DNA of 47,008 bases from Sphingobacterium alimentarium (GCF_004342685.1 NZ_SMBZ01000029.1:1-47008), one strand, 5' to 3'. Counted from the stretch's first letter, positions 26,481 through 36,552 are shown. A program made the numbers and translations. Notes: generated by a model not told the origin, from the sequence alone.

Positions 26481-27929
26481 TTACAACATATTCTGAAACT
26501 TTAACACCAAGAGTTCTCCGGGGATTTCGCCAGGCTTGAATCCAGATAAATCCACTTCACAATTGTTGCCTACGTTTGTAGCTTTTAATATTTTGGAAGA
26601 TCCTAAGACAGACACGCGCGTATTCGCTTTCACCTTATAATCTTTTAAAATCACTTTCTGCTGAAACTTTGGTAAGAAGCAATAAAGGTCCTTTTCTTTT
26701 TTGGTAAAGAATAATTCAACATGTGCAAAATCTTGCTTCGGCTCAATCAGCGTTGCGGCACTATAACCCGCCATATAGCTTTTGTCATTTTTCTGCGGAA
26801 TATTCGAAGAACTCCATTGGTAAGGTTGTGCTAAGGCTTGGGTTCCGTAGATGGCTTCTCCATTTATATGGAGCCATTCGCCCATTTCTAGGAGACGTTC
26901 TTGCATAATAACTGGAATTCGACCATCACCCGTTGGGCCGATATCCAACAATAAATTACCACCACGCGCTACAATATCAATGAGTAAGAGTAGCAATTCG
27001 CGTGAAGATTTGTAGTTGTCAATACGTTCATTTCGGTTGTAGCCATAGGAATGCCCGATACCCTGGCTTTCTTCCCAGACGATGTCTGCACTCTTGCCGC
27101 TGCCATATTCGGAGGTCGTATATGTGGCACCATGGTTTCTTTCGCGGGTATTTTTACCCCAACGGTCGTTGACGACCACGTCTTTTGCTACAGGTGATTC
27201 ATTAAAAAGCCAAGCCAGAAATTCTGTACTGCGCCAAGTGGTGTCGGACAAGTCCCACTCTCCATCCGAAAATATAATAGAAGGCTTGTATTTATTCACC
27301 AAATCTTTCAATTGCGGCAGCATGTGGTCATTGATATATTTTTGTTTGTCTGTCTTCCAAAGCGGATTATACCATTCGTATAAGGAATAGTAATATCCCA
27401 TTTTGAGATCAGCATCGCGAACAGCGGTCGTTAAATCACCCAACAAATCGCGCTGCGGCGTGCCGGTCACTGCATTCCAGGGTTTTCCCCAGGTGCGGTC
27501 CGCTTCGGAGCTGTTCCATAAAGCATAGCCTTCATGGTGTTTGGACGTGAGTACGACATATTTAGCACCCGATTTTTTAAAAATATCCGCCCAATGCTGA
27601 GGATCGTACAACTCTGCTTTAAATTGAGACTCAAATTGCTCGTAGGTAAAGTTTTCACCATAATTCTTTACATGAAAATCCCAGAATTCCTTTTGTTTAC
27701 TCACAATCCTTGTCCAATACCATTCCGAATAGCTTAAACCATTATTAGGAATAATCGGTGCATAGGCGGGTACAGCATAGACTCCCCAATGAATAAAGAT
27801 TCCAAATTTATCTTGATTGAACCATGCAGGTATGCCGCGCTGGTTTAAAGATTCCCAGTTGGCCTCGAATTTTTGGGCATGGGCTACAGCAAATGACAGA
27901 AATACTGCCAGTACGATTAGTTTTCTCAT
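26481..27929 (-). CDS. Alpha-L-fucosidase, GH29
   Basis: A 482-residue exported glycosidase. Signal peptide MRKLIVLAVFLSFAVAHA is cleaved before QKFEANW. The GH29 barrel shows WFNQDKFGIFIHWGVYAVPAY, YVVLTSKHHEGYALWNS, KMGYYYSLYEWYNP, the likely nucleophile Asp in IIFSDGEWDLSD, and NLLLDIGPTGDGRIP. A small C-terminal beta domain follows from about residue 390. It removes terminal fucose from glycans in the periplasm or at the surface, in keeping with the glycan-feeding style of Bacteroidetes. It stands alone, with no SusC/D pair or other glycosidase beside it, and is separated from upstream ispG by a terminator. Confidence 0.93.
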   Translation of the reverse strand: MRKLIVLAVFLSFAVAHAQKFEANWESLNQRGIPAWFNQDKFGIFIHWGVYAVPAYAPIIPNNGLSYSEWYWTRIVSKQKEFWDFHVKNYGENFTYEQFESQFKAELYDPQHWADIFKKSGAKYVVLTSKHHEGYALWNSSEADRTWGKPWNAVTGTPQRDLLGDLTTAVRDADLKMGYYYSLYEWYNPLWKTDKQKYINDHMLPQLKDLVNKYKPSIIFSDGEWDLSDTTWRSTEFLAWLFNESPVAKDVVVNDRWGKNTRERNHGATYTTSEYGSGKSADIVWEESQGIGHSYGYNRNERIDNYKSSRELLLLLIDIVARGGNLLLDIGPTGDGRIPVIMQERLLEMGEWLHINGEAIYGTQALAQPYQWSSSNIPQKNDKSYMAGYSAATLIEPKQDFAHVELFFTKKEKDLYCFLPKFQQKVILKDYKVKANTRVSVLGSSKILKATNVGNNCEVDLSGFKPGEIPGELLVLKFQNML

Positions 27930-27973
27930 GAAGTTTATTTTGGTTGAAGTAACCTAAAGATAATAAAAAATAA

Positions 27974-28004
27974 CAAAGCCTTTAGCTTGTCGCTAAAGGC
28001 TTTG
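27974..28004 (-). terminator. Rho-independent terminator of ispG
   Basis: CAAAGCCTTTAGC and GCTAAAGGCTTTG pair perfectly around TTGTC. On the minus strand a T-rich run follows. Confidence 0.9.
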
Positions 28005-28025
28005 CACTCTTATAAGTATATCTTT

Positions 28026-30026
28026 TTAATTTTCGTCTACCCAAAGACCGTCTGACTTAATGATTCCAATCAGTTCGTCCAAAGCATTTGCGGAGGATAC
28101 ATTGCGTTTTACCACCTCTTGACCACGGTAGAGAGTGATTTTATCAGGACCAGCGCCCACATAGCCATAGTCTGCATCCGCCATTTCGCCGGGACCATTG
28201 ACAATACATCCCATAATACCGATTTTAAGACCTTTGAGGTGATTGGTACGTGCGCGAATCATTTGTGTAGTCTCTTGTAGGTCAAACAAGGTACGGCCGC
28301 AGCTCGGGCAGGAAATATATTCGGTTTTTGAAATACGAGAGCGTGTAGCTTGCAATATGCCAAAAGAAATAGAAGCTAGTTTGTCGGTAGGAGTAGCTGG
28401 AGAGTCAATCCAGATCCCTGAGCCCAATCCGTCTATTAACAAAGCCCCCAAATCGGTAGCAGCATATAATTGAATTTTGGAAATTGGCTCTTCGGGATTC
28501 ATAAAATCACCTACAGGTCCCGAAAAATCTTCTACCCTATAACTGCGGCGAATGATTACTGGGTTATCTATTCCAATAGCTTGTAAATTGACGAAAAATT
28601 GACGTTGATCGGCCATTCCGTGCGTATGTGTTGTTTCCAGTAAGAAAACTACAGTAGAATCAAGTTGCAAATTGGTGAATGCTACGCTATTCAGATCATC
28701 ATTCGAGATTCGTACAATATTTAACGCCATATCTTTTACCTTCGCCGTGTTGAAATCTGCTAAGGAATATAGGGGATGTATATTCGATTTGTTCTCGATT
28801 TGTAACCAAGTCGTATAATTATAGAGTTGTTTCAAATTGCCCGGCATCGTAAATGAAGGCAGTTGATCTGCTAAATACACGAAATCTACCGATTGGTCAC
28901 CCATATGATACTTGTCGTTGATCGCATCATATTTGTAACCTACTTCGGATAATATAAAAGGGTCTCTTAGATTTTTGGATGAAATATCAATGATTACACG
29001 TGGAACAAGTGATCCGCCGACAAAGGTATTGACTTCTCGGGAGGCATAAGCTGTAGTCCGAGTGTCTTCTGTTAATGTGATTATCTCCTTTTGTGGACTA
29101 GATTCCAAAGCAGCTTTGCGTTTGCTATAGCGATTGACTAAGGCGATAGCTACCGGAGCTTCCTTTTCGGGTTCTTCTGTCAGCGAAACGCGTACAGTAT
29201 CACCCAATCCATCTTCCAATAGGGTGCCAATACCTACAGCGGATTTGATACGCCCATCTTCGCCATCCCCAGCTTCCGTCACACCCAGATGCAAAGGATA
29301 ATTCATGTTTTCGGCGATCATGCGTTCTACCAATAGACGATATGCTTGTACCATGACCATGGGATTGGATGATTTCATGGATACACAAAGGTTGTAGAAG
29401 CGTAGGTCTTCACAGATACGGATAAATTCCATTGCTGACTCCACCATACCTTCTGGCGTGTCACCATACCGGCTCATGATGCGGTCGGAAAGTGAACCAT
29501 GATTGGTTCCTATGCGTAATGCTGTGCCATGCTCTTTACAAATATGTACGAGCGGTGCGAATTTCTTATAGATACGATCCAACTCGGCTTGATACGCTGA
29601 ATCTGTATAATCAATCTGATCAAATTTCTTTTTGTCGGCATAATTTCCAGGATTCACTCGTACTTTTTCGACAATGCGTGCGGCTACTTCAGCAGCATTC
29701 GGTGTGAAATGGATGTCGGCAACCAAAGGCACTTCATAGCCTCGAGCACGAAGTTCTTTTTTGATATGAGCAAGGTTCTCAGCTTCTTTGATGCTTGGAG
29801 CGGTAATGCGTACATACTCACAGCCTGCGTCTACCATCCGAATGGTCTGTTCGACTGAGCCCAATGTATCCATCGTATCGACTGTAGTCATACTTTGAAT
29901 ACGGATGGGATTTTGTCCACCCATCGGTATATGACCAATTTTGACTTCTCTCGTTTTGAATCGGGAATATGTTAATTTGGAGTTGCAATAACTGCCTGGC
30001 AATATTAAACTATGTTGTGCTTCCAT
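28026..30026 (-). CDS. ispG: 4-hydroxy-3-methylbut-2-enyl diphosphate synthase, long form
   Basis: A 666-residue enzyme of the MEP isoprenoid pathway that reduces cyclic methylerythritol diphosphate to HMBPP in the cytoplasm. The TIM barrel begins VKIGHIPMGGQNPIRIQSM and includes RVNPGNYADKKKF and LHLGVTEAGDGEDGRIKSA. A long middle insertion (about residues 290-550) marks the three-domain form found in Bacteroidetes, Chlamydiae and plants, compared with about 370-400 residues in Escherichia coli. The iron-sulfur domain at the C-terminus carries SCPSCGRTLFDLQ and IMGCIVNGPGEMADADYG, giving three Cys and a Glu ligand. It lies 30 nt after the LiaF-like gene, probably in one transcript. Confidence 0.96.
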   Translation of the reverse strand: MEAQHSLILPGSYCNSKLTYSRFKTREVKIGHIPMGGQNPIRIQSMTTVDTMDTLGSVEQTIRMVDAGCEYVRITAPSIKEAENLAHIKKELRARGYEVPLVADIHFTPNAAEVAARIVEKVRVNPGNYADKKKFDQIDYTDSAYQAELDRIYKKFAPLVHICKEHGTALRIGTNHGSLSDRIMSRYGDTPEGMVESAMEFIRICEDLRFYNLCVSMKSSNPMVMVQAYRLLVERMIAENMNYPLHLGVTEAGDGEDGRIKSAVGIGTLLEDGLGDTVRVSLTEEPEKEAPVAIALVNRYSKRKAALESSPQKEIITLTEDTRTTAYASREVNTFVGGSLVPRVIIDISSKNLRDPFILSEVGYKYDAINDKYHMGDQSVDFVYLADQLPSFTMPGNLKQLYNYTTWLQIENKSNIHPLYSLADFNTAKVKDMALNIVRISNDDLNSVAFTNLQLDSTVVFLLETTHTHGMADQRQFFVNLQAIGIDNPVIIRRSYRVEDFSGPVGDFMNPEEPISKIQLYAATDLGALLIDGLGSGIWIDSPATPTDKLASISFGILQATRSRISKTEYISCPSCGRTLFDLQETTQMIRARTNHLKGLKIGIMGCIVNGPGEMADADYGYVGAGPDKITLYRGQEVVKRNVSSANALDELIGIIKSDGLWVDEN

Positions 30027-30056
30027 TTCAATTACAAATGTAGCTATTTTATAGGT

Positions 30057-30953
30057 TTAATATCTATCTATCTTTAGAGAATTCGCAGCACCATTGACCT
30101 CAATCAGATATTTCTTTGTTGCTGTTTCGTAATTGTTTGTCGCCCAAACCCCGTTCTTTTTGCTAAAACCTGGTAGCTTATTGTTGGATAGGATAGTGGT
30201 TACTTCGATAGCACAAGCAGCATCTTTTGGTATGGATATCTTACAATTGGAAGCAGCTGTATTAATTTCTAATTTCACTTCTTCTAAGGTAGGCTGCCCC
30301 AAGGTGACATGTACATTCGCTGCGCCGGAATTCATTTCCATGCGCGAAACTTTATGGTTTCTAAGATCAGCTTCGAACTTTGCAGCACCCACATTGAAGG
30401 TCAGGTCCCATAGGGGTTGAGTGTTTAATGCAATGTGCACAGAGTTATCTTTTGCTTTTTTATTACCAATGATGGCATTTAGCTCAATATCATTTTTACT
30501 TGTTTGGACATTGAAATTCAGGTTTTTACTGCCCGATTTGGCTTCAAGAATATGGGAAGTAGCGCTATCTACCTTTACAGCAGCGGCCCCGACGTTGAAT
30601 ACAAACTCAGGTTGGTCAAAATCTTCGGAATAAGGAACGTGTATTGAACTTGCTGCATTTGATGTATCTATATTCACATTTTGACTGGATGATTTGCTGA
30701 CCCAGTTGAAATTATCTTTAGAAGTATAGCCTACCACAGCCAATACTATACAGATCGCTAGATTGACAAATACGATGACGGCTGTGCCATAGTTCTTATG
30801 CTGAAAGATTAGACTGATGCCCACCGATACGATCATCAGCGGCCAATATTTCATTATTGCGTAGAAATTGAAATCTATAATATTGAAGTTATCTAGTAAG
30901 ACTATACTTCCAAAAAATATAAACCATATGCCTGTTGAGATTTTATTCTTCAT
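30057..30953 (-). CDS. LiaF/DUF5668-like membrane protein
   Basis: A 298-residue protein. The first 95 residues contain three or so membrane helices (ISTGIWFIFFGSIVLLDNF, WPLMIVSVGISLIF, AVIVFVNLAICIVLAVVGY) matching the LiaI/LiaF transmembrane domain. The remainder is a repetitive beta-rich domain (VFNVGAAAVKVDS, TFNVGAAKFEADL, EMNSGAANVHVTL) like the C-terminal part of LiaF/YvqF, which in Firmicutes restrains a cell-envelope stress sensor. No such two-component system is nearby, so the role here is open. It is followed after 30 nt by ispG and has a candidate -7 box TACATTCG about 36 nt upstream. Confidence 0.7.
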   Translation of the reverse strand: MKNKISTGIWFIFFGSIVLLDNFNIIDFNFYAIMKYWPLMIVSVGISLIFQHKNYGTAVIVFVNLAICIVLAVVGYTSKDNFNWVSKSSSQNVNIDTSNAASSIHVPYSEDFDQPEFVFNVGAAAVKVDSATSHILEAKSGSKNLNFNVQTSKNDIELNAIIGNKKAKDNSVHIALNTQPLWDLTFNVGAAKFEADLRNHKVSRMEMNSGAANVHVTLGQPTLEEVKLEINTAASNCKISIPKDAACAIEVTTILSNNKLPGFSKKNGVWATNNYETATKKYLIEVNGAANSLKIDRY

Positions 30954-30988
30954 ATTACTGTAAATATATGCATTCTGTTATTATGGTA

Positions 30989-30996
30989 CGAATGTA
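30989..30996 (-). promoter_or_regulatory. Candidate -7 box of the LiaF-like gene and ispG
   Basis: TACATTCG on the minus strand is one base off TAnnTTTG, 36 nt before the start codon. Confidence 0.35.
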
Positions 30997-31146
30997 TAAA
31001 GCTACTTTGGTCTTTGATAATAGTTTTCGGTAAAGAAAGGAAAGTTTTCGGTGAAAACATTAAAATGTTTGGATTATAAACAAAAGTAAATTTTGCAGGT
31101 TATAAGTATATAATATGTATTTTAGCATAAACCGTATAGTATAAAT

Positions 31147-31881
31147 ATGATATTCTATTATTTAGGTGAGTATATCCTCCTACTGAAAAAAGTATTCAAA
31201 CGACCGGAGAAGTGGCGCGTATACTGGAAAGAAATAATGCATGAAATGAGCGAGATCGGGGTGGGGTCCATTGGACTAATTCTCATTATTTCTACTTTTA
31301 TTGGTGCTGTAATGACCATGCAAATTGCTTTCCAATTAGATTCTGATTTTATCCCACGCTCAGTAATTGGACAAATCAACCGCGACTCCAATATTTTGGA
31401 ATTAGGTCCTACTATATCTGCTTTGGTGTTGATGGGTAAAGTTGGTTCGTCAATTTCCTCACAGATTGGTTCGATGCGCGTGACTGAGCAGATAGACGCG
31501 TTGGAAATCATGGGAATTAATGCGGCAGGCTATCTGATACTTCCTAAACTTATTGCAGGAGTTATTATGGTGCCGGTGCTGGTTATTATTGCTATTGTTT
31601 GTGCGCTGGTCGGTGGTCTTTTTGGCGGTGTATTGACGGGAGCTGTTACTACCAATGAATATGTGCAAGGTATTCAAGGTAATTTTAATGGATTCACGGT
31701 GGCTGTAGCCATGGTCAAAGCTTTTGTGTATGGATTTATCATTACTTCTGTACCGGCCTACAAAGGTTTTCATGTCCGTGGGGGTGCCTTGGAGGTAGGG
31801 CAAGCGGGTACACGTGCGGTGGTAATCGGATGTATTACCATTTTAGCTTGTGATTATATCATTACGGCCTCGATGTTATAG
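31147..31881 (+). CDS. mlaE: ABC transporter permease, MlaE family
   Basis: A 244-residue inner-membrane protein with five or so membrane helices and the MlaE pattern: an amphipathic first helix, GVGSIGLILIISTFIGAVMT, LGPTISALVLMGKVGSSISS, MRVTEQIDALEIMGINAAGYL and a final TRAVVIGCITILACDYI. Together with MlaF it forms the core of a lipid-transport ABC system that keeps the outer membrane asymmetric. It is 9 nt before mlaF, clearly one operon. The substrate-binding MlaD partner is not adjacent here. Confidence 0.92.
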   Translation: MIFYYLGEYILLLKKVFKRPEKWRVYWKEIMHEMSEIGVGSIGLILIISTFIGAVMTMQIAFQLDSDFIPRSVIGQINRDSNILELGPTISALVLMGKVGSSISSQIGSMRVTEQIDALEIMGINAAGYLILPKLIAGVIMVPVLVIIAIVCALVGGLFGGVLTGAVTTNEYVQGIQGNFNGFTVAVAMVKAFVYGFIITSVPAYKGFHVRGGALEVGQAGTRAVVIGCITILACDYIITASML

Positions 31882-31890
31882 TAAAAAACA

Positions 31891-32646
31891 ATGATTGAAA
31901 TTCAAGATATACATAAATCTTTCGGAGACAAAAAAGTGCTCACAGGTATCGATGCTATTTTTGAGCCCGGTAAAGTCTCTTTAATAATTGGAGGCTCCGG
32001 CTCGGGCAAAAGTACTTTGCTCAAATGTATTGTAGGATTGCACAAACCCGAACAAGGAAAAGTATTTTTCAACAAACAAGAGTTTACTACGATGGATTTT
32101 GAAGAAAAGGTGCCTATTCGTAAAGAAATAGGTATGCTGTTTCAAAATTCGGCACTATTTGACTCCATGACGGTAGAGCAAAATATCATATTTACATTGG
32201 ATATGTTTTCCGATATGAGCAAATCCGAAAAACGCGATCGGGCTAACTTTTGTTTGGAACGTGTTAATTTGTTGAATACAAATAAGTTATTCCCGTCGGA
32301 GCTTTCCGGTGGTATGAAAAAAAGGGTAGGGATAGCGCGCGCTATTGCGATGAGCCCCAAATATCTGTTCTGCGATGAGCCGAATTCGGGATTAGATCCA
32401 GCGACTTCTATTTTGATCGATGAACTTGTTCAGGAATTAACCCAAGAATATCAATGTACTACGGTGGTCGTGACGCATGACATGAATTCGGTAATGGGTA
32501 TAGGGGAGTATATTATGTTTCTGTACAAAGGGCAAAAATTTTGGGAAGGTTCAAATCAGGATATGTTGCATTCGGATGTGCAAGAACTTAATGACTTTGT
32601 ATTTGCGAGTCCATTAATGAAAGCGGCGCGTGATGTAATTAAGTAA
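31891..32646 (+). CDS. mlaF: ABC transporter ATP-binding protein, MlaF family
   Basis: A 251-residue ATPase with Walker A GGSGSGKST at 34-42, Q loop at FQNSALF, signature LSGGM at 138-142, Walker B YLFCDEPNSGLDP with Glu163, and switch His in VVTHDM. It pairs with MlaE at the inner membrane to drive phospholipid movement. Proteobacterial Mla ATPases usually read DEPFxGLDP; here Asn replaces Phe, which I believe is common in Bacteroidetes. It is the last gene of the two-gene operon; the methyltransferase downstream has its own promoter. Confidence 0.94.
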   Translation: MIEIQDIHKSFGDKKVLTGIDAIFEPGKVSLIIGGSGSGKSTLLKCIVGLHKPEQGKVFFNKQEFTTMDFEEKVPIRKEIGMLFQNSALFDSMTVEQNIIFTLDMFSDMSKSEKRDRANFCLERVNLLNTNKLFPSELSGGMKKRVGIARAIAMSPKYLFCDEPNSGLDPATSILIDELVQELTQEYQCTTVVVTHDMNSVMGIGEYIMFLYKGQKFWEGSNQDMLHSDVQELNDFVFASPLMKAARDVIK

Positions 32647-32663
32647 GCTCGGCTGTCAGTAAT

Positions 32664-32685
32664 TTGCCTATTTTCTGTACCTTTG
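32664..32685 (+). promoter_or_regulatory. Promoter of the RlmI-like methyltransferase gene
   Basis: TTTG-like -33 element (TTG at 32664-32666) and an exact -7 box TACCTTTG at 32678-32685. The start codon lies only about 24 nt beyond, giving a very short leader. Confidence 0.55.
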
Positions 32686-32708
32686 CAAAAAATTAAACGA
32701 ATAGCACA

Positions 32709-33611
32709 TTGTCTACTTCAACACATATTCAACTATTAACACCACAACATTGGAAAGATTATGAATTAATCGACTGTGGTGATTTCGAAAAATTAGAACG
32801 TTTTGGTGATTTTATCCTAATTCGACCAGAGCCACAGGCAGTTTGGCCAAAAGCTTTGGGTGATGCGGAATGGAATAAACGTTATCATATCAAATTCAAA
32901 GGCCGATCCGCAACAAGTGGCGAATGGCTGAAGAAAAACCCGAAATCTGCCGACCGTTGGCATATTGAATACAAAAATAAGGATGTAGCTATTAAGTTTC
33001 GTTTGGGATTAACTTCATTCAAGCACGTGGGTATCTTCCCTGAGCAAGCGGTGAACTGGGATTATATCTCCGAATCAGTTAAATCCTTCAAAACTCCAAA
33101 TCCAAAAGTGCTGAATCTCTTTGCATATACAGGTGGAGCATCTATGATCGCTCGTGCAGCAGGTGCAGACACGACACACGTGGATTCAATCAAACAAGTG
33201 GTAACGTGGGCTAATGAAAATCAAGAGTTGTCGGGATTGTCCAATGTGCGTTGGATGGTGGAAGATGCGTTGAAATTTGTGAAACGTGAGCTAAAACGTG
33301 GAAATAAATACAATGGTATCATCTTGGATCCGCCAGCTTATGGGCATGGTCCAAAAGGTGAGAAATGGAAACTAGAGGATCATATCATGGAAATGATGCA
33401 GGATGTGGTTCAGTTATTAGATCCAAAAGAGCATTTCTTGATCTTGAATACCTATTCTTTAGGTTTTTCTTCAGTAATTGTTGAAAATCTAATCAAAACA
33501 TCTTTTCCGCAAGTGGAAAATCTTGAAATAGGAGAATTGTATCTTCAAGCTACAGCAGGACCAAAATTGCCTTTAGGTGTGTTTGGTAAGTTCAGGAAGT
33601 TAGCGAAGTAA
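32709..33611 (+). CDS. Class I SAM-dependent methyltransferase, RlmI-like
   Basis: A 300-residue cytoplasmic enzyme. An N-terminal domain (GDFEKLERFGDFILIRPEPQA) is followed by a Rossmann methyltransferase core: motif I VLNLFAYTGGASMIAARAAG-like (here LFAYTGGASMIARAAGAD), THVDSIKQVVTWANENQE and the DPPAYGHGPKGEKW catalytic loop, as in 23S rRNA cytosine-5 methyltransferases RlmI and RlmK/L. It lacks the PUA domain of RlmI. The start is TTG at 32709; no in-frame ATG occurs before the conserved region and the promoter lies just upstream, so the TTG is believable. Substrate is likely rRNA but unproven. Confidence 0.85.
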   Translation: MSTSTHIQLLTPQHWKDYELIDCGDFEKLERFGDFILIRPEPQAVWPKALGDAEWNKRYHIKFKGRSATSGEWLKKNPKSADRWHIEYKNKDVAIKFRLGLTSFKHVGIFPEQAVNWDYISESVKSFKTPNPKVLNLFAYTGGASMIARAAGADTTHVDSIKQVVTWANENQELSGLSNVRWMVEDALKFVKRELKRGNKYNGIILDPPAYGHGPKGEKWKLEDHIMEMMQDVVQLLDPKEHFLILNTYSLGFSSVIVENLIKTSFPQVENLEIGELYLQATAGPKLPLGVFGKFRKLAK

Positions 33612-33630
33612 AAAACATGAATTTATATTT

Positions 33631-33663
33631 AAAAAGCTAATCCTTAAATGAATTAGCTTTTTC
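33631..33663 (+). terminator. Rho-independent terminator
   Basis: AAAAAGCTAAT and ATTAGCTTTTT pair around a short loop, following the methyltransferase gene. Confidence 0.85.
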
Positions 33664-33683
33664 TATTTATAACAAAGTATGGA

Positions 33684-33759
33684 TGTCATTCCAACGATAG
33701 GAGGAATCTATTTAGAGATAGTAATATCATTTGATTTCTCCTTCTTGTCGAAATGACAA
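33684..33759. repeat. Dispersed palindromic repeat, copy 2
   Basis: About 76 bp with imperfect inverted arms: TGTCATTCCAACGATAGGAG at the left, and at the right the complement of TGTCATTTCGACAAGAAGGA. The arms share CATTTCGAC and GGAGAAATC with the core of the element at 26302-26472. It lies between the methyltransferase terminator and purU and carries no reading frame. I take it as a REP-like repeat family. Confidence 0.55.
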
Positions 33760-33771
33760 TATGAATAAATT

Positions 33772-34617
33772 TTATGCTTTAAATACAATAGTTTTATTGC
33801 CATTGAGCATTACGCGATCTTCTACAATCAATTGCAAGGCACGTGTCAATACAGCTTTTTCGACCTCTTGACCTGCTCTTTTCATTTTCAGCACATCGTA
33901 GCTATGGTCGATGTTTTTGATATTCTGCACAATAATAGGTCCTTCATCCAAATCATTGGTCACAAAATGCGCGGTAGCTCCAATTATTTTGACTCCTCTA
34001 TCATGGGCTTGCTTATAAGGATTGGCACCGATAAAAGCAGGCAAAAAGGAGTGGTGGATATTGATGATTTTATTTTCGAATTTACTAACAAATGAAGGAG
34101 AAAGAATGCGCATAAATTTAGCTAGAACAATGATATCGGGTTTTAACTCCTTTAACTGCGTAGCTAACTGTTCTTCAAAATCTTCCTTGGTCTTCCCCTC
34201 GTGACTAATGTGAAAGTAAGGAATGTCAAATCGCTCGGCAAAATCCCGGAGATTGTCATAATTGCCTATCACCGCACAGACATCAGCCTGTAGCGTGCCG
34301 AAATAGTGACGCACTAATATATCGGCCAGACAATGGTGTTCTTTGGTCACTAATACGGCAAGGCGTTTTGTTTTGGAAGGATTGATGGCTATAGTAGCTT
34401 TTTCGGGCAATACAGCCTTGAGGTGACTATATAGACCATTACTCTCCTCGACATTTCCGGTACATACTACACGCACAAAAAACTTATTGTTCTCTTGGTC
34501 CACATATTCGCGCATCGTGATGATGTTCAATTTATGCTTAGCCAATACATTCGAGATATTCGAAACCAATCCAACGGCATCTTGACATTGAATTAGAATT
34601 AAGGTTTGTTGTGTCAT
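33772..34617 (-). CDS. purU: Formyltetrahydrofolate deformylase
   Basis: A 281-residue cytoplasmic enzyme that hydrolyses 10-formyl-THF to formate and THF, balancing one-carbon pools and feeding purine synthesis. An ACT domain fills about residues 1-75 (LILIQCQDAVGLVSNISNVL). The formyltransferase-fold part has NIHHSFLPAFIGANPYKQAH (catalytic Asn/His), GATAHFVTNDLDEGPII with the catalytic Asp, and the usual C-terminal helix. Its length equals that of known PurU. It lies 58 nt after parE on the same strand and may share its transcript. Confidence 0.95.
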   Translation of the reverse strand: MTQQTLILIQCQDAVGLVSNISNVLAKHKLNIITMREYVDQENNKFFVRVVCTGNVEESNGLYSHLKAVLPEKATIAINPSKTKRLAVLVTKEHHCLADILVRHYFGTLQADVCAVIGNYDNLRDFAERFDIPYFHISHEGKTKEDFEEQLATQLKELKPDIIVLAKFMRILSPSFVSKFENKIINIHHSFLPAFIGANPYKQAHDRGVKIIGATAHFVTNDLDEGPIIVQNIKNIDHSYDVLKMKRAGQEVEKAVLTRALQLIVEDRVMLNGNKTIVFKA

Positions 34618-34675
34618 GGAGGGTTAGGTTGTAATTGTTCAGCCCCTACGGTGGATAGAGGTTGAATGTATTTTT

Positions 34676-36529
34676 TTACATCGCTGCTTTTACTAGCTCT
34701 TCTTCTAGGTCAATTTCTACACGCAGATTATCCACGATGTGACGTTGACGATCAGGTGTATTTTTGCCCATATAGTATTCTAATATTTGAGGAAGTTTGT
34801 TGTCTTTATGAAGCATTACTGGCTCTAACTTAATGTCTTCGCCGATAAATTGCCCGAATTCGGAAGGAGAGATCTCCCCCAAACCTTTGAATCGGGTGAT
34901 TTCTGGCTTTCCACCCAATTTATTTATGGCATTGATACGCTCGAGGTCCGAATAGCAGTAAATCGTTTCTTTCTTGTTACGCACACGGAATAGCGGCGTC
35001 TGCAGAATATAGACGTGTCCTGCTTTTACCAAGTCAGGAAAAAACTGGAGGAAGAAAGTCATCATCAACAAGCGGATGTGCATACCATCCACATCGGCAT
35101 CGGTAGCAATCACGATGTTGTTGTAACGTAAACCTTCCATGCCATCTTCGATATTCAAAGCGTGCTGCAGCAGGTTGAATTCTTCGTTCTCGTATACAAT
35201 TTTCTTGGTTAGACCGTAGCAGTTCAGTGGTTTACCACGTAAGCTGAATACCGCTTGCGTCTGCACGTCACGTGACTTTGTAATAGACCCTGATGCCGAA
35301 TCTCCCTCCGTAATAAAGAGGGTAGTCTCTTGGTTGCGTTCGTGTTTATCCCCAAAATGTAACTTACAGTCGCGAAGTTTACGATTGTGCAAAGAAGCTT
35401 TTTTTGCACGTTCGTTGGCTAATTTTTTTATTCCAGCAATATCTTTACGCTCACGCTCGGACTGCATAATACGTTTCAATAACGCTTCTGCTGTAGCAGA
35501 ATCTTTGTGCAAGTAATCGTCTAAGGCTTTCTTGACGAAGTCATTGATGAATGTACGTACCGTAGGTCCTTCAGGTCCTATACTTTGCGAACCCAGTTTG
35601 GTTTTTGTTTGGGATTCGAAAACGGGTTCTTGCACTTTGATGGCAATAGCACCGATGATGGATGCCCGTACGTCGGATGCTTCAAAATCTTTTTTGTAGA
35701 ATTCACGAATGGTCTTTACCACAGCTTCACGAAAAGCAGCTTGATGTGTACCGCCTTGTGTCGTATGTTGACCATTTACGAACGAATAATATTCTTCGCC
35801 ATATTGCTGACCGTGCGTCATCGCGATCTCAATATCCTCACCACGTAGGTGAATGATAGGATAGCGCATACCTTCGGTATCAACATTACGCTCTAATAAG
35901 TCTTTCAATCCATTTTCAGAGATGAATTTTTGACCGTTGAAATTAATCGTAAGCCCCGAATTCAAGAATACATAATTCCAAATCATGTTTTCCACGAATT
36001 CGACGCGGTATTTATAGTGTTTGAAAATATTCTCGTCCGGATAGAATGTTACTGAAGTACCATTACGCTGGGTCGTATCTTTCTGTTCGTCGGTTTGCAA
36101 TTCGCCCTTGCTAAAAGTAGCAATACGTGTCTTACCATCGCGGTACGATTGTACGGTAAAATTAGTAGATAATGCATTGACTGCTTTAGTACCTACACCA
36201 TTCAGGCCGACCGATTTTTGGAAAGCTTTGCTATCATATTTACCACCGGTGTTGATTTTCGATACTACATCAACGACTGATCCAATGGGAATACCACGAC
36301 CATAGTCACGTACCGACACTTTATTTTCGGTGACTGTAATGTCAATGGTTTTTCCTGCCCCCATTACAAATTCGTCTATCGAATTGTCAACGACTTCTTT
36401 AAGCAATACATATATACCATCGTCATAGGCCGAACCATCGCCCAATTTACCGATGTACATACCCGGACGTAGTCTGATATGTTCCTTCCAGTCGAGTGAT
36501 CGTATACTGTCTTCGTTATATGCTGTCAT
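34676..36529 (-). CDS. parE: DNA topoisomerase IV subunit B
   Basis: A 617-residue type IIA topoisomerase ATPase subunit. The GHKL domain has [20 protein letters not shown] and [14 protein letters not shown]; the transducer domain includes [13 protein letters not shown]; the TOPRIM domain has [12 protein letters not shown] and [14 protein letters not shown]; and the C-terminal tail is [18 protein letters not shown]. The length and the [16 protein letters not shown] start fit the Bacteroidetes topoisomerase IV B (ParE-type) rather than GyrB, which is about 650 residues. The partner parC is not beside it: purU follows instead. A -7 box lies 24 nt upstream. Confidence 0.9.
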   Translation of the reverse strand: MTAYNEDSIRSLDWKEHIRLRPGMYIGKLGDGSAYDDGIYVLLKEVVDNSIDEFVMGAGKTIDITVTENKVSVRDYGRGIPIGSVVDVVSKINTGGKYDSKAFQKSVGLNGVGTKAVNALSTNFTVQSYRDGKTRIATFSKGELQTDEQKDTTQRNGTSVTFYPDENIFKHYKYRVEFVENMIWNYVFLNSGLTINFNGQKFISENGLKDLLERNVDTEGMRYPIIHLRGEDIEIAMTHGQQYGEEYYSFVNGQHTTQGGTHQAAFREAVVKTIREFYKKDFEASDVRASIIGAIAIKVQEPVFESQTKTKLGSQSIGPEGPTVRTFINDFVKKALDDYLHKDSATAEALLKRIMQSERERKDIAGIKKLANERAKKASLHNRKLRDCKLHFGDKHERNQETTLFITEGDSASGSITKSRDVQTQAVFSLRGKPLNCYGLTKKIVYENEEFNLLQHALNIEDGMEGLRYNNIVIATDADVDGMHIRLLMMTFFLQFFPDLVKAGHVYILQTPLFRVRNKKETIYCYSDLERINAINKLGGKPEITRFKGLGEISPSEFGQFIGEDIKLEPVMLHKDNKLPQILEYYMGKNTPDRQRHIVDNLRVEIDLEEELVKAAM

Positions 36530-36552
36530 GGCTTGTCTTAAAAAATGTGAAG

